64,000 nt of DNA. Source: Bos javanicus. Taxonomy: Eukaryota; Chordata; Mammalia; Artiodactyla; Bovidae. Where the stretch lies: contig NC_083881.1 in NCBI RefSeq assembly GCF_032452875.1, positions 62,689,689-62,753,688 on the forward strand. Direction: 5' to 3'. The notes under the pieces were generated by a model, which was not told where the DNA came from, did no database searches, and worked only from the letters and a program-made list of their open reading frames with translations. Positions 55,196 to 64,000 of the stretch are shown here, in pieces. A program made the position numbers and the translations under genes. Every line of letters begins with the position of its first letter. Position 1 is the stretch's first letter.

Positions 55196-56769
55196 ATTTT
55201 ATTCTCTGAGTGTTGTGAATTTCACAATATTCTCTAATTTCCCTGTGAAAGGGATGGTATCCACAGAGTTACCAAACTGTAAATTTCTTTTGTTTTCCTC
55301 CTTAATCCTTAAGTAGTCTTATATACTTGGACTGACCTCCTGCCTGGTTAAATAGGGGTTAAGAGGGAAAATGTACAGTGTTAATACAATTTATACAAGT
55401 TAAAGCCATGGATCAAAGAAGTAAGACTATAGCTGTTTACAAAGGGACTTTTATCCAGTCAAAGAAAACAAGCAATAGTACTCAGATGAAGAATGCAGAA
55501 TGTTATATGAAATCGATCGTAGCTGCAGGAATATTCTAGAAGATACTTTGTGTGCTCATGACAACTGAAATGAGCATTAGAGAACTTATGTCACTTTTCA
55601 GTTTGATATAAAGCACACACACATGTAAATTGATCAGTTGTAATGTAAATCTCAGTTACTCTGGATAGAGCCTGCAGGTTCACCTATCAGAGGTTCTTAG
55701 AACAGGACACAGTCAAAATGAAATAGGGAATGCTGACACTTCCCAAGTAATCTGAATGCAAAATCTTACTTGATTTATTGGATATTCAAGAACAATATAG
55801 GAGATATTAATATTATTGTTTAGAGTGACTTATATAAGAATTGCCTCATTTCCCATGTCATTCTTAATTTGCAGAAGATACTGCCTAATTTTCCTCCCCA
55901 GCTAACTAGGTGCCTTTGCAGTTAGCTGGCTGCTGTCATGTATTATTGCGTTTCCAGCCGTGTGTTTAGTCCCAGCCATCCTTTCTGTTACATCAGCACC
56001 ATCACCCTAGCCTAAGAAAATCGGAGCTATGACATTATGTACAAGCTGGTGTTTAAACTCAATCCAAATCCCTAACATGTGAAATGGATGCTTAGCAATG
56101 TTTCTTCATGTATTCTCAGGGGAATTAAAAAAGAGGATTTTCTCAAACATTCCATATTCTTTGGACTAGGAAAGAACACCTGCTTTGGGGGCTTTGAGTC
56201 TCTGTGGCAATTTGATAAAGAAACTTGGAAAAAAGTCAAAAATCTCTGACTCCAGGCTGTACTGTTTGCTTCTTTCATGGCTGGTGTTTGAAATTTCAAG
56301 TTTAGAAAGGAATGTGCCATTATTTTTCATGAAATCAACCCTTATTTTAATGGTGCCCTGTGACGGAAACCCAACCAGAAATAGCATTCCAAAATATAGT
56401 ATTTTTTATTGTTTCCAGAAGTGATGCCATGAAAGTTAATGCTCATTAACACATTGATATAAAAATTATATGATAAATATTTAAATTCACTGGAGCCACA
56501 TACTTTAAACCCAAAGCAGTCTGTGCTTATTATTTTTGTAGTGAGGTTTAGGGATTTGGGGGACATATTTTTATAAATCCCTTTAATTAGAGACATAGCA
56601 TCCCTTTAAAATTTAGTGGGCACTAATAGAAAACATAATATACTTACATTAAAGTTCAATATTTAATTTTCAAGAAAAGAAGGCTGTAGTCTGCAAGATA
56701 TCCCAGCTGCTGCCTGTCCTAATGGGAGAATTGTCCATATTTTCTGAATTCTGTCCCAATGAGTGCATG
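55196..56769. other. Repeat-poor non-coding DNA
   Basis: No repeat recognised; short overlapping frames near 56072-56596 on both strands look incidental. Confidence 0.4.
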
Positions 56770-56889
56770 TTCAGTCACTCAGTCATGTCGAATTCCTTGT
56801 GACCCCATAGACTGAGGCCCACCATGCTCCTCTGTCCATGGGATTTCCCAGGCAAGAATACTGGAGTGGGTTGTCATTTCCTTCTCCAG
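56770..56889 (-). mobile_element. Bov-tA/Bov-A fragment
   Basis: TTCAGTCACTCAGTCATGTC to TTGTCATTTCCTTCTCCAG; only the Bov-A part is present. Confidence 0.9.
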
Positions 56890-57399
56890 AACCCAGTGAG
56901 TGTAGGAAAACCAGACTGCATATTGCTTTTATGCAAAGATGAATTCTTTGAAGGTTTGTCCTAGAATTTTTTTGCTTTGATGAATTTAAACCCCATCCAT
57001 TAGAGGTAAATGCTGAGAAGAGTGTTGTATTCTTTGGCTCGCTGCTCTGCTGACTCCCACAGACTTTCATCTGATTCATGCAACTAAAACCACGACGAAT
57101 TTTGTGACGACCATATTTACGACATCCTTGGAGATAACTTCAAAAAATAGCATCCCACAGTGGTTATCCGATCCTATGCCTTCCCATGTTTTACCATGGA
57201 TCAGGTTCAGCATGAGGCAGCATCACTCAATCAGCAAGCATTTTAGTAAGTGGCTGCTGAACCCACAGTTCATAGCAGGCATTTTGGGCTTCTTCCTCAG
57301 TGGCCCTTGAGTAATAGCTGCCACTGGCATAAAGAGCCCAAGTTACTTTATGGACTTCTGACTATTGTTTGCTTGAGCTTTTATTCAAACCTATAGTCT

Positions 57400-57530
57400 T
57401 TCTTGCATTCAATAAGTTTTGAGCACCTACTGTGTGCCAGGCATTAGACTAGACACTACGAATACTGTGGTGAACAAGAGACACAAGGTCTCCACCATCA
57501 TGGAACTTACAGTCTCATTATACAGCCCAG
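57400..57530 (-). mobile_element. L2 LINE 3' fragment
   Basis: GAGCACCTACTGTGTGCCAGGC, GTGGTGAACAAGAGACAC and CATGGAACTTACAGTCTC (short blocks), inverted L2. Confidence 0.82.
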
Positions 57531-58142
57531 AGACCTAAGTGTTGACAGCAACCAAGGTTTCTCCTTCACAGCCATGCTGGCCAGTGTAGTCAAAAAGAGA
57601 ATCTTCTCTGTAAGGTAAAAAAAAAAAAAAATCAAAAGAAAAGAGACAAGCAAACAACCTAGGAACCACTGGATTTTACACCAGAGTCAAACCTTAGAAG
57701 AAGCATTCCTCAGTTGGTGATCACCGAGCCTAATTTGCAGGCACTTGTTCATATCAGTGTCAAGGATTCCACGTCAGTACGCCCAGCCCTATTCCCAAAG
57801 GCTACTTGTCCTCCTAGTTGAGAAGATATGAGACTGGTAGGGACTGACCTAGAGAATAATTTTCCTTTATGCACATACCCTGCCTTATGCAAATAGCAAG
57901 AGCCATTTCATCTTATAAAAGGAAATCCTTAAGTTAGTTGTGCTCGAGTGTATCAATCCTGTCTTCCCTGTACTAACCCAGTCGAGATAGGCTCACTGCT
58001 CCAATAAATAGCCCCAAGTCCCAATGGCATAATGCAGTATTGTTCCTTTTTCAGTCACCCATGAATTAGATTTGGGAGAAGGGCTCCACTCCACACAGTA
58101 ACCCAGGGATTCAGGCTCCTTCCATCTAGTTAAACTGATCTA
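57531..58142. other. Unassigned non-coding DNA
   Basis: Contains an A-run near 57618-57632; no family recognised. Confidence 0.4.
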
Positions 58143-58245
58143 GAGGTAAATCCTGTCTCTACCACTTACAGGTGTCACTTTGGGCAAATTACCAAGGTCA
58201 CAGTTTCTTACCTGGCTAATATAATAGTAATTAGTACCTACCTTA
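58143..58245 (+). mobile_element. MIR, cut by a Bov-tA
   Basis: CTGTCTCTACCACTTACAGG, TTTGGGCAAATTACC and ATAGTAATTAGTACCTACC in MIR order; stops at the SINE. Confidence 0.78.
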
Positions 58246-58249
58246 TGTG

Positions 58250-58460
58250 GCTTCCCTGGTGGCTCAGTAAAGAATCTGCCTGCAATGCAGGAGATGCAGA
58301 TTTTATCCCTGGGTTACAAAGATCCCCTGGAAGAGGTCATGGCAACACACTCCAGTATTCTTGCCTGGAGAATCCCCATGAACAGAGGAGCCCCAACGGG
58401 CTATAATCCCTAGGGTCTCAAAGAGTTAAACAAGACTGAAGCGACTGAGCATGCATGCAA
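58250..58460 (+). mobile_element. Bov-tA SINE
   Basis: GGCTTCCCTGGTGGCTCAG head to CGACTGAGCATGCATGC tail. Confidence 0.94.
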
Positions 58461-58493
58461 GCGTATAGTATTTTTTTCCTAGAAGTAATGTTA

Positions 58494-59263
58494 CATGTTG
58501 TGGCAGATTGTACTCTCCAAAAATGGCCCTGTAATTATATCTACCCCATCCATCCTCCATGCTTTTCTTGAGTATTGCTACTCTACCCCAAGAAGTAGAG
58601 TCTATTGCCTTCCTCTTGAACCCACACAGGCTTTGTGATTGGTCCAATTGATAGAGCATAATGGAAACAATGCCAGGTGACCTCCAAGGCTGGATTATAA
58701 AAAGCATTCAACTTATTTTTTTTCTCAGCTATTCTTTAGAAACCAGCCACCATGTTATGAGGAAGCCCAGACCATAGACAGGAGCCACATGTAGGTTTCA
58801 GCTAACACCTCCAGCTAAGATCTCAGCCAGACAACATGCATCAGCAACCAGATGTGTGAGTGGGCAGGTCTCCCAAGGATTCCAGGCCCCAGCCCCAGGT
58901 CCCCCTTGCCCTTCCTGATGCCAAGTGAACCGGAGAGAAACTGTCCCTGCTGAGCTGTATTGCGTGTTTAGTCACTTAGTTATATCTGACTCTTTTGAGA
59001 CCCCATGGACTGTAGACCACCAACCTCTTCTGTCCATGTAATTTTTCAGGCAAGAATAATGGAGTGGGTTGCCATTTCCTAGTCCAGGAGATCTTCCCGA
59101 TCCAGGGATCAAACCTGTGTCTCCTGTGTCTTCTGCATTGGTAGACAGATTCTTTATTACTGTGATCCCTGCGGAATCCTGCCCTAAACGACAAATTCAT
59201 GTGCAAAATAAAAACTGTTAAGTCCATATATTTTAGAATTATTTCTTAGGCAACCAGAGTAAC
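58494..59263 (+). mobile_element. MLT1-type LTR, split by a Bov-tA
   Basis: TGTTGTGGCAGATTGTACTCTCC at the start, CATCAGCAACCAGATGTG and CCAGGCCCCAGCCCCAG inside, and GTGCAAAATAAAAACTG with CAACCAGAGTAACTGG at the end (short blocks). Confidence 0.78.
58967..59163 (-). mobile_element. Bov-tA SINE inside MLT1
   Basis: TTTAGTCACTTAGTTATATC to GATTCTTTATTACTG, inverted. Contains a small duplication of GTGTCTCCT/GTGTCTTCT near 59115-59132. Confidence 0.92.
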
Positions 59264-59403
59264 TGGAATGTATGGGGTAATTAGAAATTACTGAAATACC
59301 TGTACCTATGTGGACTTTGGGTACATATAGAGTAAATAGGTTTGGGGGATTTGGCGTAAGTGTCTAACCTAATTAAAATAATTTCTGGAGAAAAATACAT
59401 TTC

Positions 59404-59862
59404 AGTTCAGTTCAGTCCAGTCGCTCGTGTTCGACTCATTGCGAGCCCATGGATTGCAGCAGCCCAGACTTCCCTGTCCATCACCAACTCCCGGGGCTTA
59501 CTCAAACTCATGTCAGTGATGCCATCCAACCATCTCATCCTCTGTTGTCCCCTTGTCCTCCCACCTTCAATCTTTCCCAACATCAGGTCTTTTCAAATGA
59601 GTCAGTTCTTCACATCAAGTGGCCAAAGTATTGGAGTTTCATCTTCAGCATCAGTCCTTCCAATGAGTATTCAGGACTGATCTCCTTTAAGGTGGACTGT
59701 TTGGACCTCCTTGCTGTCCAAGGGACTCTGAAGAGTCTTCTCCAACACCTCAGTTCAACAGCATCAGTTCTTTGGCGCTCAGCTTTCTTTATAGTCCAAC
59801 TCTCACATCCATATATGCCTACTGGAAAAACCATAGCTTTGACTAGACAGACCTTTGTTGGC
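59404..59862 (-). mobile_element. BovB 3' fragment
   Basis: AGTTCAGTTCAGTCCAGTCGC to GACCTTTGTTGGCCAG. On the minus strand the terminal coding region of ORF2 is still partly readable (AVELRCWRRLFRVPWTARR). Confidence 0.94.
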
Positions 59863-61165
59863 CAGTTAAATTACAAATGGGCTTTAGGTACATATCCTGT
59901 TCATAAATTTGGAAGAGTGACCCTACATAGTAATGCTACTGCTGGTTCTAGGAGAAGATTTGGGCTCCATACAGAGATGGTCAGTATGCATTAGTGGAAT
60001 CTCCCTCGTTGCCTCCTGCTGGCTGGCCCATCTCTACAGGAGAGTCTCATGTGGACAGCAGGGCTTGTGCCATTTTCCATGGTCACTGCTTAGTCTCTCT
60101 ATCTGCTTTTGTCTCTTTCTCACGCCGACTCTGTCCAATCCACTGCCTACTTTTCTATTAGATCCTGCTATCTCCTTGACTCTCTTTTTTGGCCTGTTTC
60201 CAATGCTTCTAAACCTATTTTTTCTGCTCTAATGGTTTATAGTAAAGCTAGGGAATTTCTGTTGGCCAGGTAAGATTTAGCTCATTCAGCCGTCTCTTTT
60301 CTCTTGACAAAGCTGCCAAGACGGCAGCCCTCCCACTGGCATGCAGCTCCACGTGTTGGTCAAACCCAGAACTTGAAATCGTCAGAAATGTAGTCCTTAG
60401 GTCCTGACTCAAAGAAGCAATCTCTGTCTCTTCTACCACAGAGAAATCAATACCTCTGACTTTCTTCCTGCTTACTTAAACGTCACCTCATCCTGAGTCT
60501 TCCCTCTGGAAGGCTAATCGATATGTTCACCTTGATGTATTCATTCAATATATATTCACTCCATATGGTGGCCCCTGTTGTTGAGCACCTAAGTATAAAG
60601 ATTTCTTTTGTATTCAGGGACTGGTAAACTTCCTCCAATTGTCTCTCATTTGCTCACCACTAACACCAGGCAGATGTGGTCCAGTCACCTAGACCTTTCA
60701 ATGACCAGCACACGTCCCACCTCACCCAGGATGTCCCAGCTAAGTAGGATACTACAAGGGTTAACACAGGAGCAGCTAGTCTCTGAAAGGGTTACAGTCC
60801 AGTTGGGGAGGCTGGACAGCATAGGCAGCTGAGATCTAGAACTATATCTTCCGTGTTGGGTACCAATTCTCATAGTGCCTAGTGTAGTGCTGGACACATA
60901 ATAACCACTCAGTAAATCTCTGGTAGGTGATTAGTGAATAGATTAAGTATGGGTATATGGCATTGAGATGACTTCGGAGGGGAAGTGAACTTTGAGTTGG
61001 GCTTCAAAGGACATATAATATTTAGCATGACCCAGGAGTGAAAGGGTTGCCCATGAATAAGAAACATCATAAATACTTTCCTAGTAACTGAAATAGACAC
61101 TCACTTATCTGAGATCAAGAAAATAGCTGGGAATAGGAAAAGCGTACAACCCATAAGGTAGGTCT
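59863..61165. other. Unassigned non-coding DNA
   Basis: Mostly unassigned; about 60860-60920 (AGTGCCTAGTGTAGTGCTGG) looks like an L2/MIR end on the plus strand. Confidence 0.4.
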
Positions 61166-61176
61166 GTGAAGGACCT

Positions 61177-61444
61177 GCTGCTGCTGCTAAGTCGCTTCAG
61201 TCCGACTCTGTGCGACCCCATAGATGGCAGCCCACCAGGCTCCCCCGCCCCTGGGATTCTCCAGGCAAGAACACTGGAGTGGGTTGCTGTTTCCTTCTCC
61301 AATGCATGAAAGTGAAAAGTGAAAGTGAAGTCGCTCAGTCACGTCCTACTCTTAGCGACCCCATGGACTGCAGCCCACCAGGCTCCTCCATCCATGGGAC
61401 CCTCCAGGCAAGAGTACCAGAGTGGGGTCCCATTGCCTTCTCCA
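61177..61444 (-). mobile_element. BOV-A2 SINE
   Basis: GCTGCTGCTGCTAAGTCGC start, GAAAGTGAAAAGTGAAAGTG linker. Perfect 11-bp duplication GTGAAGGACCT at 61166-61176 and 61445-61455. Confidence 0.97.
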
Positions 61445-61686
61445 GTGAAGGACCTAGAGTTTATCAATTTAAAACAAACTGGATTTGATCTGACAACAAG
61501 AAGCTAGTGAAATTTTGGGTGCAGGTAAGTGATACATGTGTAAAGTGATGTCATAATAGTTTCATAACCCTGTTTCCCTTTGCTTTTTTACACAACTTAT
61601 TTTAATTGTGAATACATATTAAGTGTTTCCTTTTCCTCCATTTTTCTCACAGAAAAATTCTAACTTTTTAAATGAAAAAAAAAAAG

Positions 61687-61838
61687 TGAGGGATTTCGTT
61701 GGTGGTCCAGTGGCCCCTCCTAATGCAGGGGCCAGGGTTCAATCCCTAGTCGGGGAATTAGATGCCACATGCCACAACTAAGATCTGACTCTAACCCAAT
61801 GCAGTCAAATAAATTCAAACAAATGTTTTTTTAAAACG
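61687..61838 (+). mobile_element. CHR-type SINE
   Basis: GGGATTTCGTTGGTGGTCCAG head, TAGTCGGGGAATTAGATGCC, CACATGCCACAACTAAG, AT-rich tail. Confidence 0.86.
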
Positions 61839-62073
61839 TGAATTCCGTTTTCCCCTCAATACTGTGTAGATGGCTCTTTTAACTTTAGTTGGGTGATACC
61901 TGTTGGGGGAACTATGTTAACTTCATATTTAAAAATATATGTAATCTGCTATTTAACAAAGTCACATCTGAATGAAACCCAAACCAACTGAAAATTCAAA
62001 CCTTCATAACATTTTCTATAGAAGAAGAGTCTCATTGAAGTCATGTTGAATCATATCTAGATTTAAGAAACAG

Positions 62074-62312
62074 GGACTTTTTATTGTGATAAAATATACA
62101 TAATGTAAAATTAACCATGTTAACCATATTAAGTGTACCAGTCAGTGGCATTAAGTACATTCTTGCAACCGTTACTAGCATATGTCTCCAGAACTCTTTC
62201 CATCTTCCCAAACTGAAACTCTGTGTCCATTAAACACTAACTTCCCATTCTTACCCACCACTGTTGCCCCCATCTCAGTCCCTGGCAACCATCACTGTAC
62301 TTTCTCTTAAGG
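62074..62312 (-). mobile_element. L1M 3' UTR fragment
   Basis: TTTATTGTGATAAAATATACATAATG, CAGTGGCATTAAGTACATTC, CTTCCCAAACTGAAACTCTG and CAACCATCACTGTAC (short blocks): inverted mammalian L1 3' end. Confidence 0.88.
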
Positions 62313-62405
62313 TACATTTTAAGGAAGTTTAAAACAAACCTACCATTCCTCTTTCTCTTGCCTGAAGTCTTCAATTAATAAAGTCCTTGTTCAAAGTCCC
62401 CAAAT

Positions 62406-62737
62406 GGGTGCTTTCCTGGTCGCTCCGTGGCAAAGAGTTCACCTGCCAATGCAGGAGACATGGGTTCGATCCCGGATCCAGGAAGATCCCACATGCCGCA
62501 GAACAGCTAAGCCCGTGCACCACGACTTCTGAGCCTGTGCCCTAATCCTGCAGCTGCAACCACTCAAGCCCTCGTGCCCTAGGGCCCGTGCTCCACGACA
62601 GGAGGAGCCACCGCAGTGAGAAGCCCGAGCGCTGCAACTGGAGAGTGGCCTCCACTCGTCACCACTAGAGAAAAGCCCCTGCAGCCACAGAGACCCAGCA
62701 CAGCCAAAAATAAATAAATAAAATTACATTTTAAAAG
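62406..62737 (+). mobile_element. CHR-type SINE, full length
   Basis: GGTGCTTTCCTGGTCGCTCC head, GGGTTCGATCCCGG box B, CACATGCCGCAGAACAGC, long body and AAATAAATAAATAAAA tail. Perfect 10-bp duplication GTCCCCAAAT at 62396-62405 and 62738-62747. Confidence 0.94.
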
Positions 62738-62954
62738 GTCCCCAAATAATTGGAAATTTCTTAGGTTTATACAAGTGGGCAACGTTTACGCAGAGTTCCA
62801 CGATGTAGAGATTTCAGACATAAAACAGAGACGATGGGTTGAAACGTGTTCAACTCACCTACTTAAACCATAGTCAATACAATTTTTGTATTATCACTCA
62901 GCTTTTCCATTTCCCTTGTCAAAAAGAAAGCCATGGAACCTGAAATTTTCTGGT

Positions 62955-63180
62955 CCCAGGAGAATTCTGTGGACAGAGGAGCCTGGTGGGCTGTTGTCCA
63001 TAGGGTCACACAGAGTTGGACACAACTGAAGCAACTTAGCATGCATGCATTGGAGAAGGAAATGACAACCCACTCCAGTATTCTTGCCTGGAGAACCCCA
63101 GGGACAGAGGTGGGCTGCCATCTATGGGGTCGCACAGAGTCAGACACGACTAACGTGATTTAGCAGCAGCAGCAGCAGCA
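62955..63180 (+). mobile_element. BOV-A2-like SINE with (AGC)6 end
   Basis: A partial first Bov-A unit (GGAGAATTCTGTGGACAGAGG), GCATGCATGCATTGGAGAAG linker and a second unit ending in six AGC triplets. Confidence 0.9.
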
Positions 63181-63589
63181 ATATACTCAAATAGTCCTAT
63201 ATTAGTGTTCTGTTCTAAGAAACTTAAGTATAGAATCAGTACATGTGTATGAGAGAACATTCAGAAAAATAAAGAATATAAAGAAAATAGAACTTATTTT
63301 TAATATTCTACTGCCTAAATAATCACTATTAATATTTTAAAGTTAAAAAGCAGTATATCTCATTTTACTTTAGATTTCATCTTACTTTACTTCAACAGAA
63401 GAGAAAAACAAACAAACTCTGAAATAAACTCAAGCATGTGAACTTCAGGTAACTGTTTCTTTAAAACAGAAATTAATGATTTTTAACTAAATTGAATTTC
63501 CAATTAAAAATTGAAATTCAATCAAGCAATAAGAGATTGAGGAATCAATGTTTGTTAAAAACTAATTATTTCTTAATGGATATGGATTA
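63181..63589. other. Unassigned AT-rich DNA
   Basis: No repeat or gene recognised. Confidence 0.4.
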
Positions 63590-63796
63590 GGGCTTCCCTG
63601 GTGGCTCAGTCGGTCAATAATCCACCTGCAATGCGTGAGACCGGGGTTCAGTCCCTGGGTCGGGAAGATCCCCTGGAGGAGGGCATGGCAACCCACTCCA
63701 GTATTTTTGCCTGGAGAATCCTGATGGACAGAAGAGCCTGGTGGGCTATGCTCCATGGGGGTCACAAAGAGTCAGAGAAGACTGAGAGACTAAGTA
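63590..63796 (+). mobile_element. Bov-tA SINE
   Basis: GGGCTTCCCTGGTGGCTCAG head, GGGTTCAGTCCCTGGG, tail GACTGAGAGACTAAGTACAGC. Confidence 0.95.
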
Positions 63797-63937
63797 CAGC
63801 ACAGCAGCTCAGGTTTGTATTTTCAGATAGTAAAGCTTACTTAACTATTTTATAAAGATCAGAAAAGATCAGGAATAAGCAAGCAAAAGTGGCTTTGGGG
63901 AAAATAAAAGGTTTTTAACCAGAAGTCACCTTCTCCT

Positions 63938-63949
63938 GGGGGGGGGGGG
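63938..63949. repeat. G12 homopolymer
   Basis: Twelve G in a row; likely polymorphic and prone to sequencing error. Confidence 0.9.
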
Positions 63950-64000
63950 CGGAAATAAAAGGAGATAAAGGGGATAATATGTAAGGAAAACAGACCGTAA

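Noticed and set aside
56072..56596. Overlapping short frames on both strands in repeat-poor DNA
   Set aside because: Considered as exons, but none shows clean splice sites, conserved motifs or codon bias by eye.
62406..62480. tRNA-like sequence with box A/B features
   Set aside because: It is the head of a CHR SINE with a matching target duplication and A-rich tail, not a tRNA gene. The same holds for all Bov-tA heads.

Overview
This window looks like nuclear DNA of a pecoran ruminant (cattle, sheep, goat or deer group). The diagnosis rests on lineage-specific repeats: about thirty Bov-tA SINEs, several BOV-A2 and Bov-A elements, four CHR-type SINEs and eight copies of the RTE-type LINE BovB, on top of older placental repeats (MIR, L2, L1M, MER5A, MER20, MER2, MLT1 LTRs, Tigger1). 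I see no intact host protein-coding gene, no rRNA and no genuine tRNA. The sequence reads as intergenic or deep intronic DNA. All family names come from recognising the sequence by eye, without a database search.

Layout. 1-9.6 kb: old DNA transposons and LTRs, one Bov-tA, an 85-bp tandem duplication and a BovB with its reverse-transcriptase core deleted (7513-8435). 9.6-11.2 kb: repeat-poor, with a palindrome and a long inverted repeat. 11.5-13.8 kb: the longest BovB, carrying decayed endonuclease and reverse-transcriptase segments. 14-27 kb: mixed SINEs, a 127-bp stub of a young L1, a MER20 split by a SINE, an antisense L1, L2 and MLT1. 27.3-32.9 kb: the densest nest, with an MIR split by two head-to-head Bov-tA copies and a BovB that keeps a 465-codon open reverse-transcriptase frame, then a Tigger1 DNA transposon split by a 679-bp solo ERV LTR (6-bp target duplication) and by a Bov-tA (12-bp duplication). 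33-50 kb: more nested insertions, many with readable target-site duplications. 50.2-56.8 kb: the quietest interval, with a candidate promoter and first exon at about 52.3-52.5 kb (X-box-like site, CCAAT box, full CRE TGACGTCA, GC-rich segment, GAG|GTAATC splice-donor candidate) and one decayed hAT-like element. 56.8-64 kb: SINEs, BovB, MLT1, L1M and CHR elements.

How the parts relate. The only coding sequence visible is retrotransposon or transposon derived, and every copy is damaged. BovB supplied the machinery for itself and, in trans, for the Bov-tA/BOV-A2 SINEs whose 3' ends derive from it. Nesting plus target-site duplications gives a relative order of insertion: Tigger1, MER20, MLT1 and MIR first; then CHR SINEs and the ERV LTR; then Bov-tA, BOV-A2 and BovB. 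The best host-function candidates are the promoter-like block near 52.4 kb and the repeat-poor stretches at 9.6-11.2 kb and 52.5-56.7 kb. I found no convincing new biological system.
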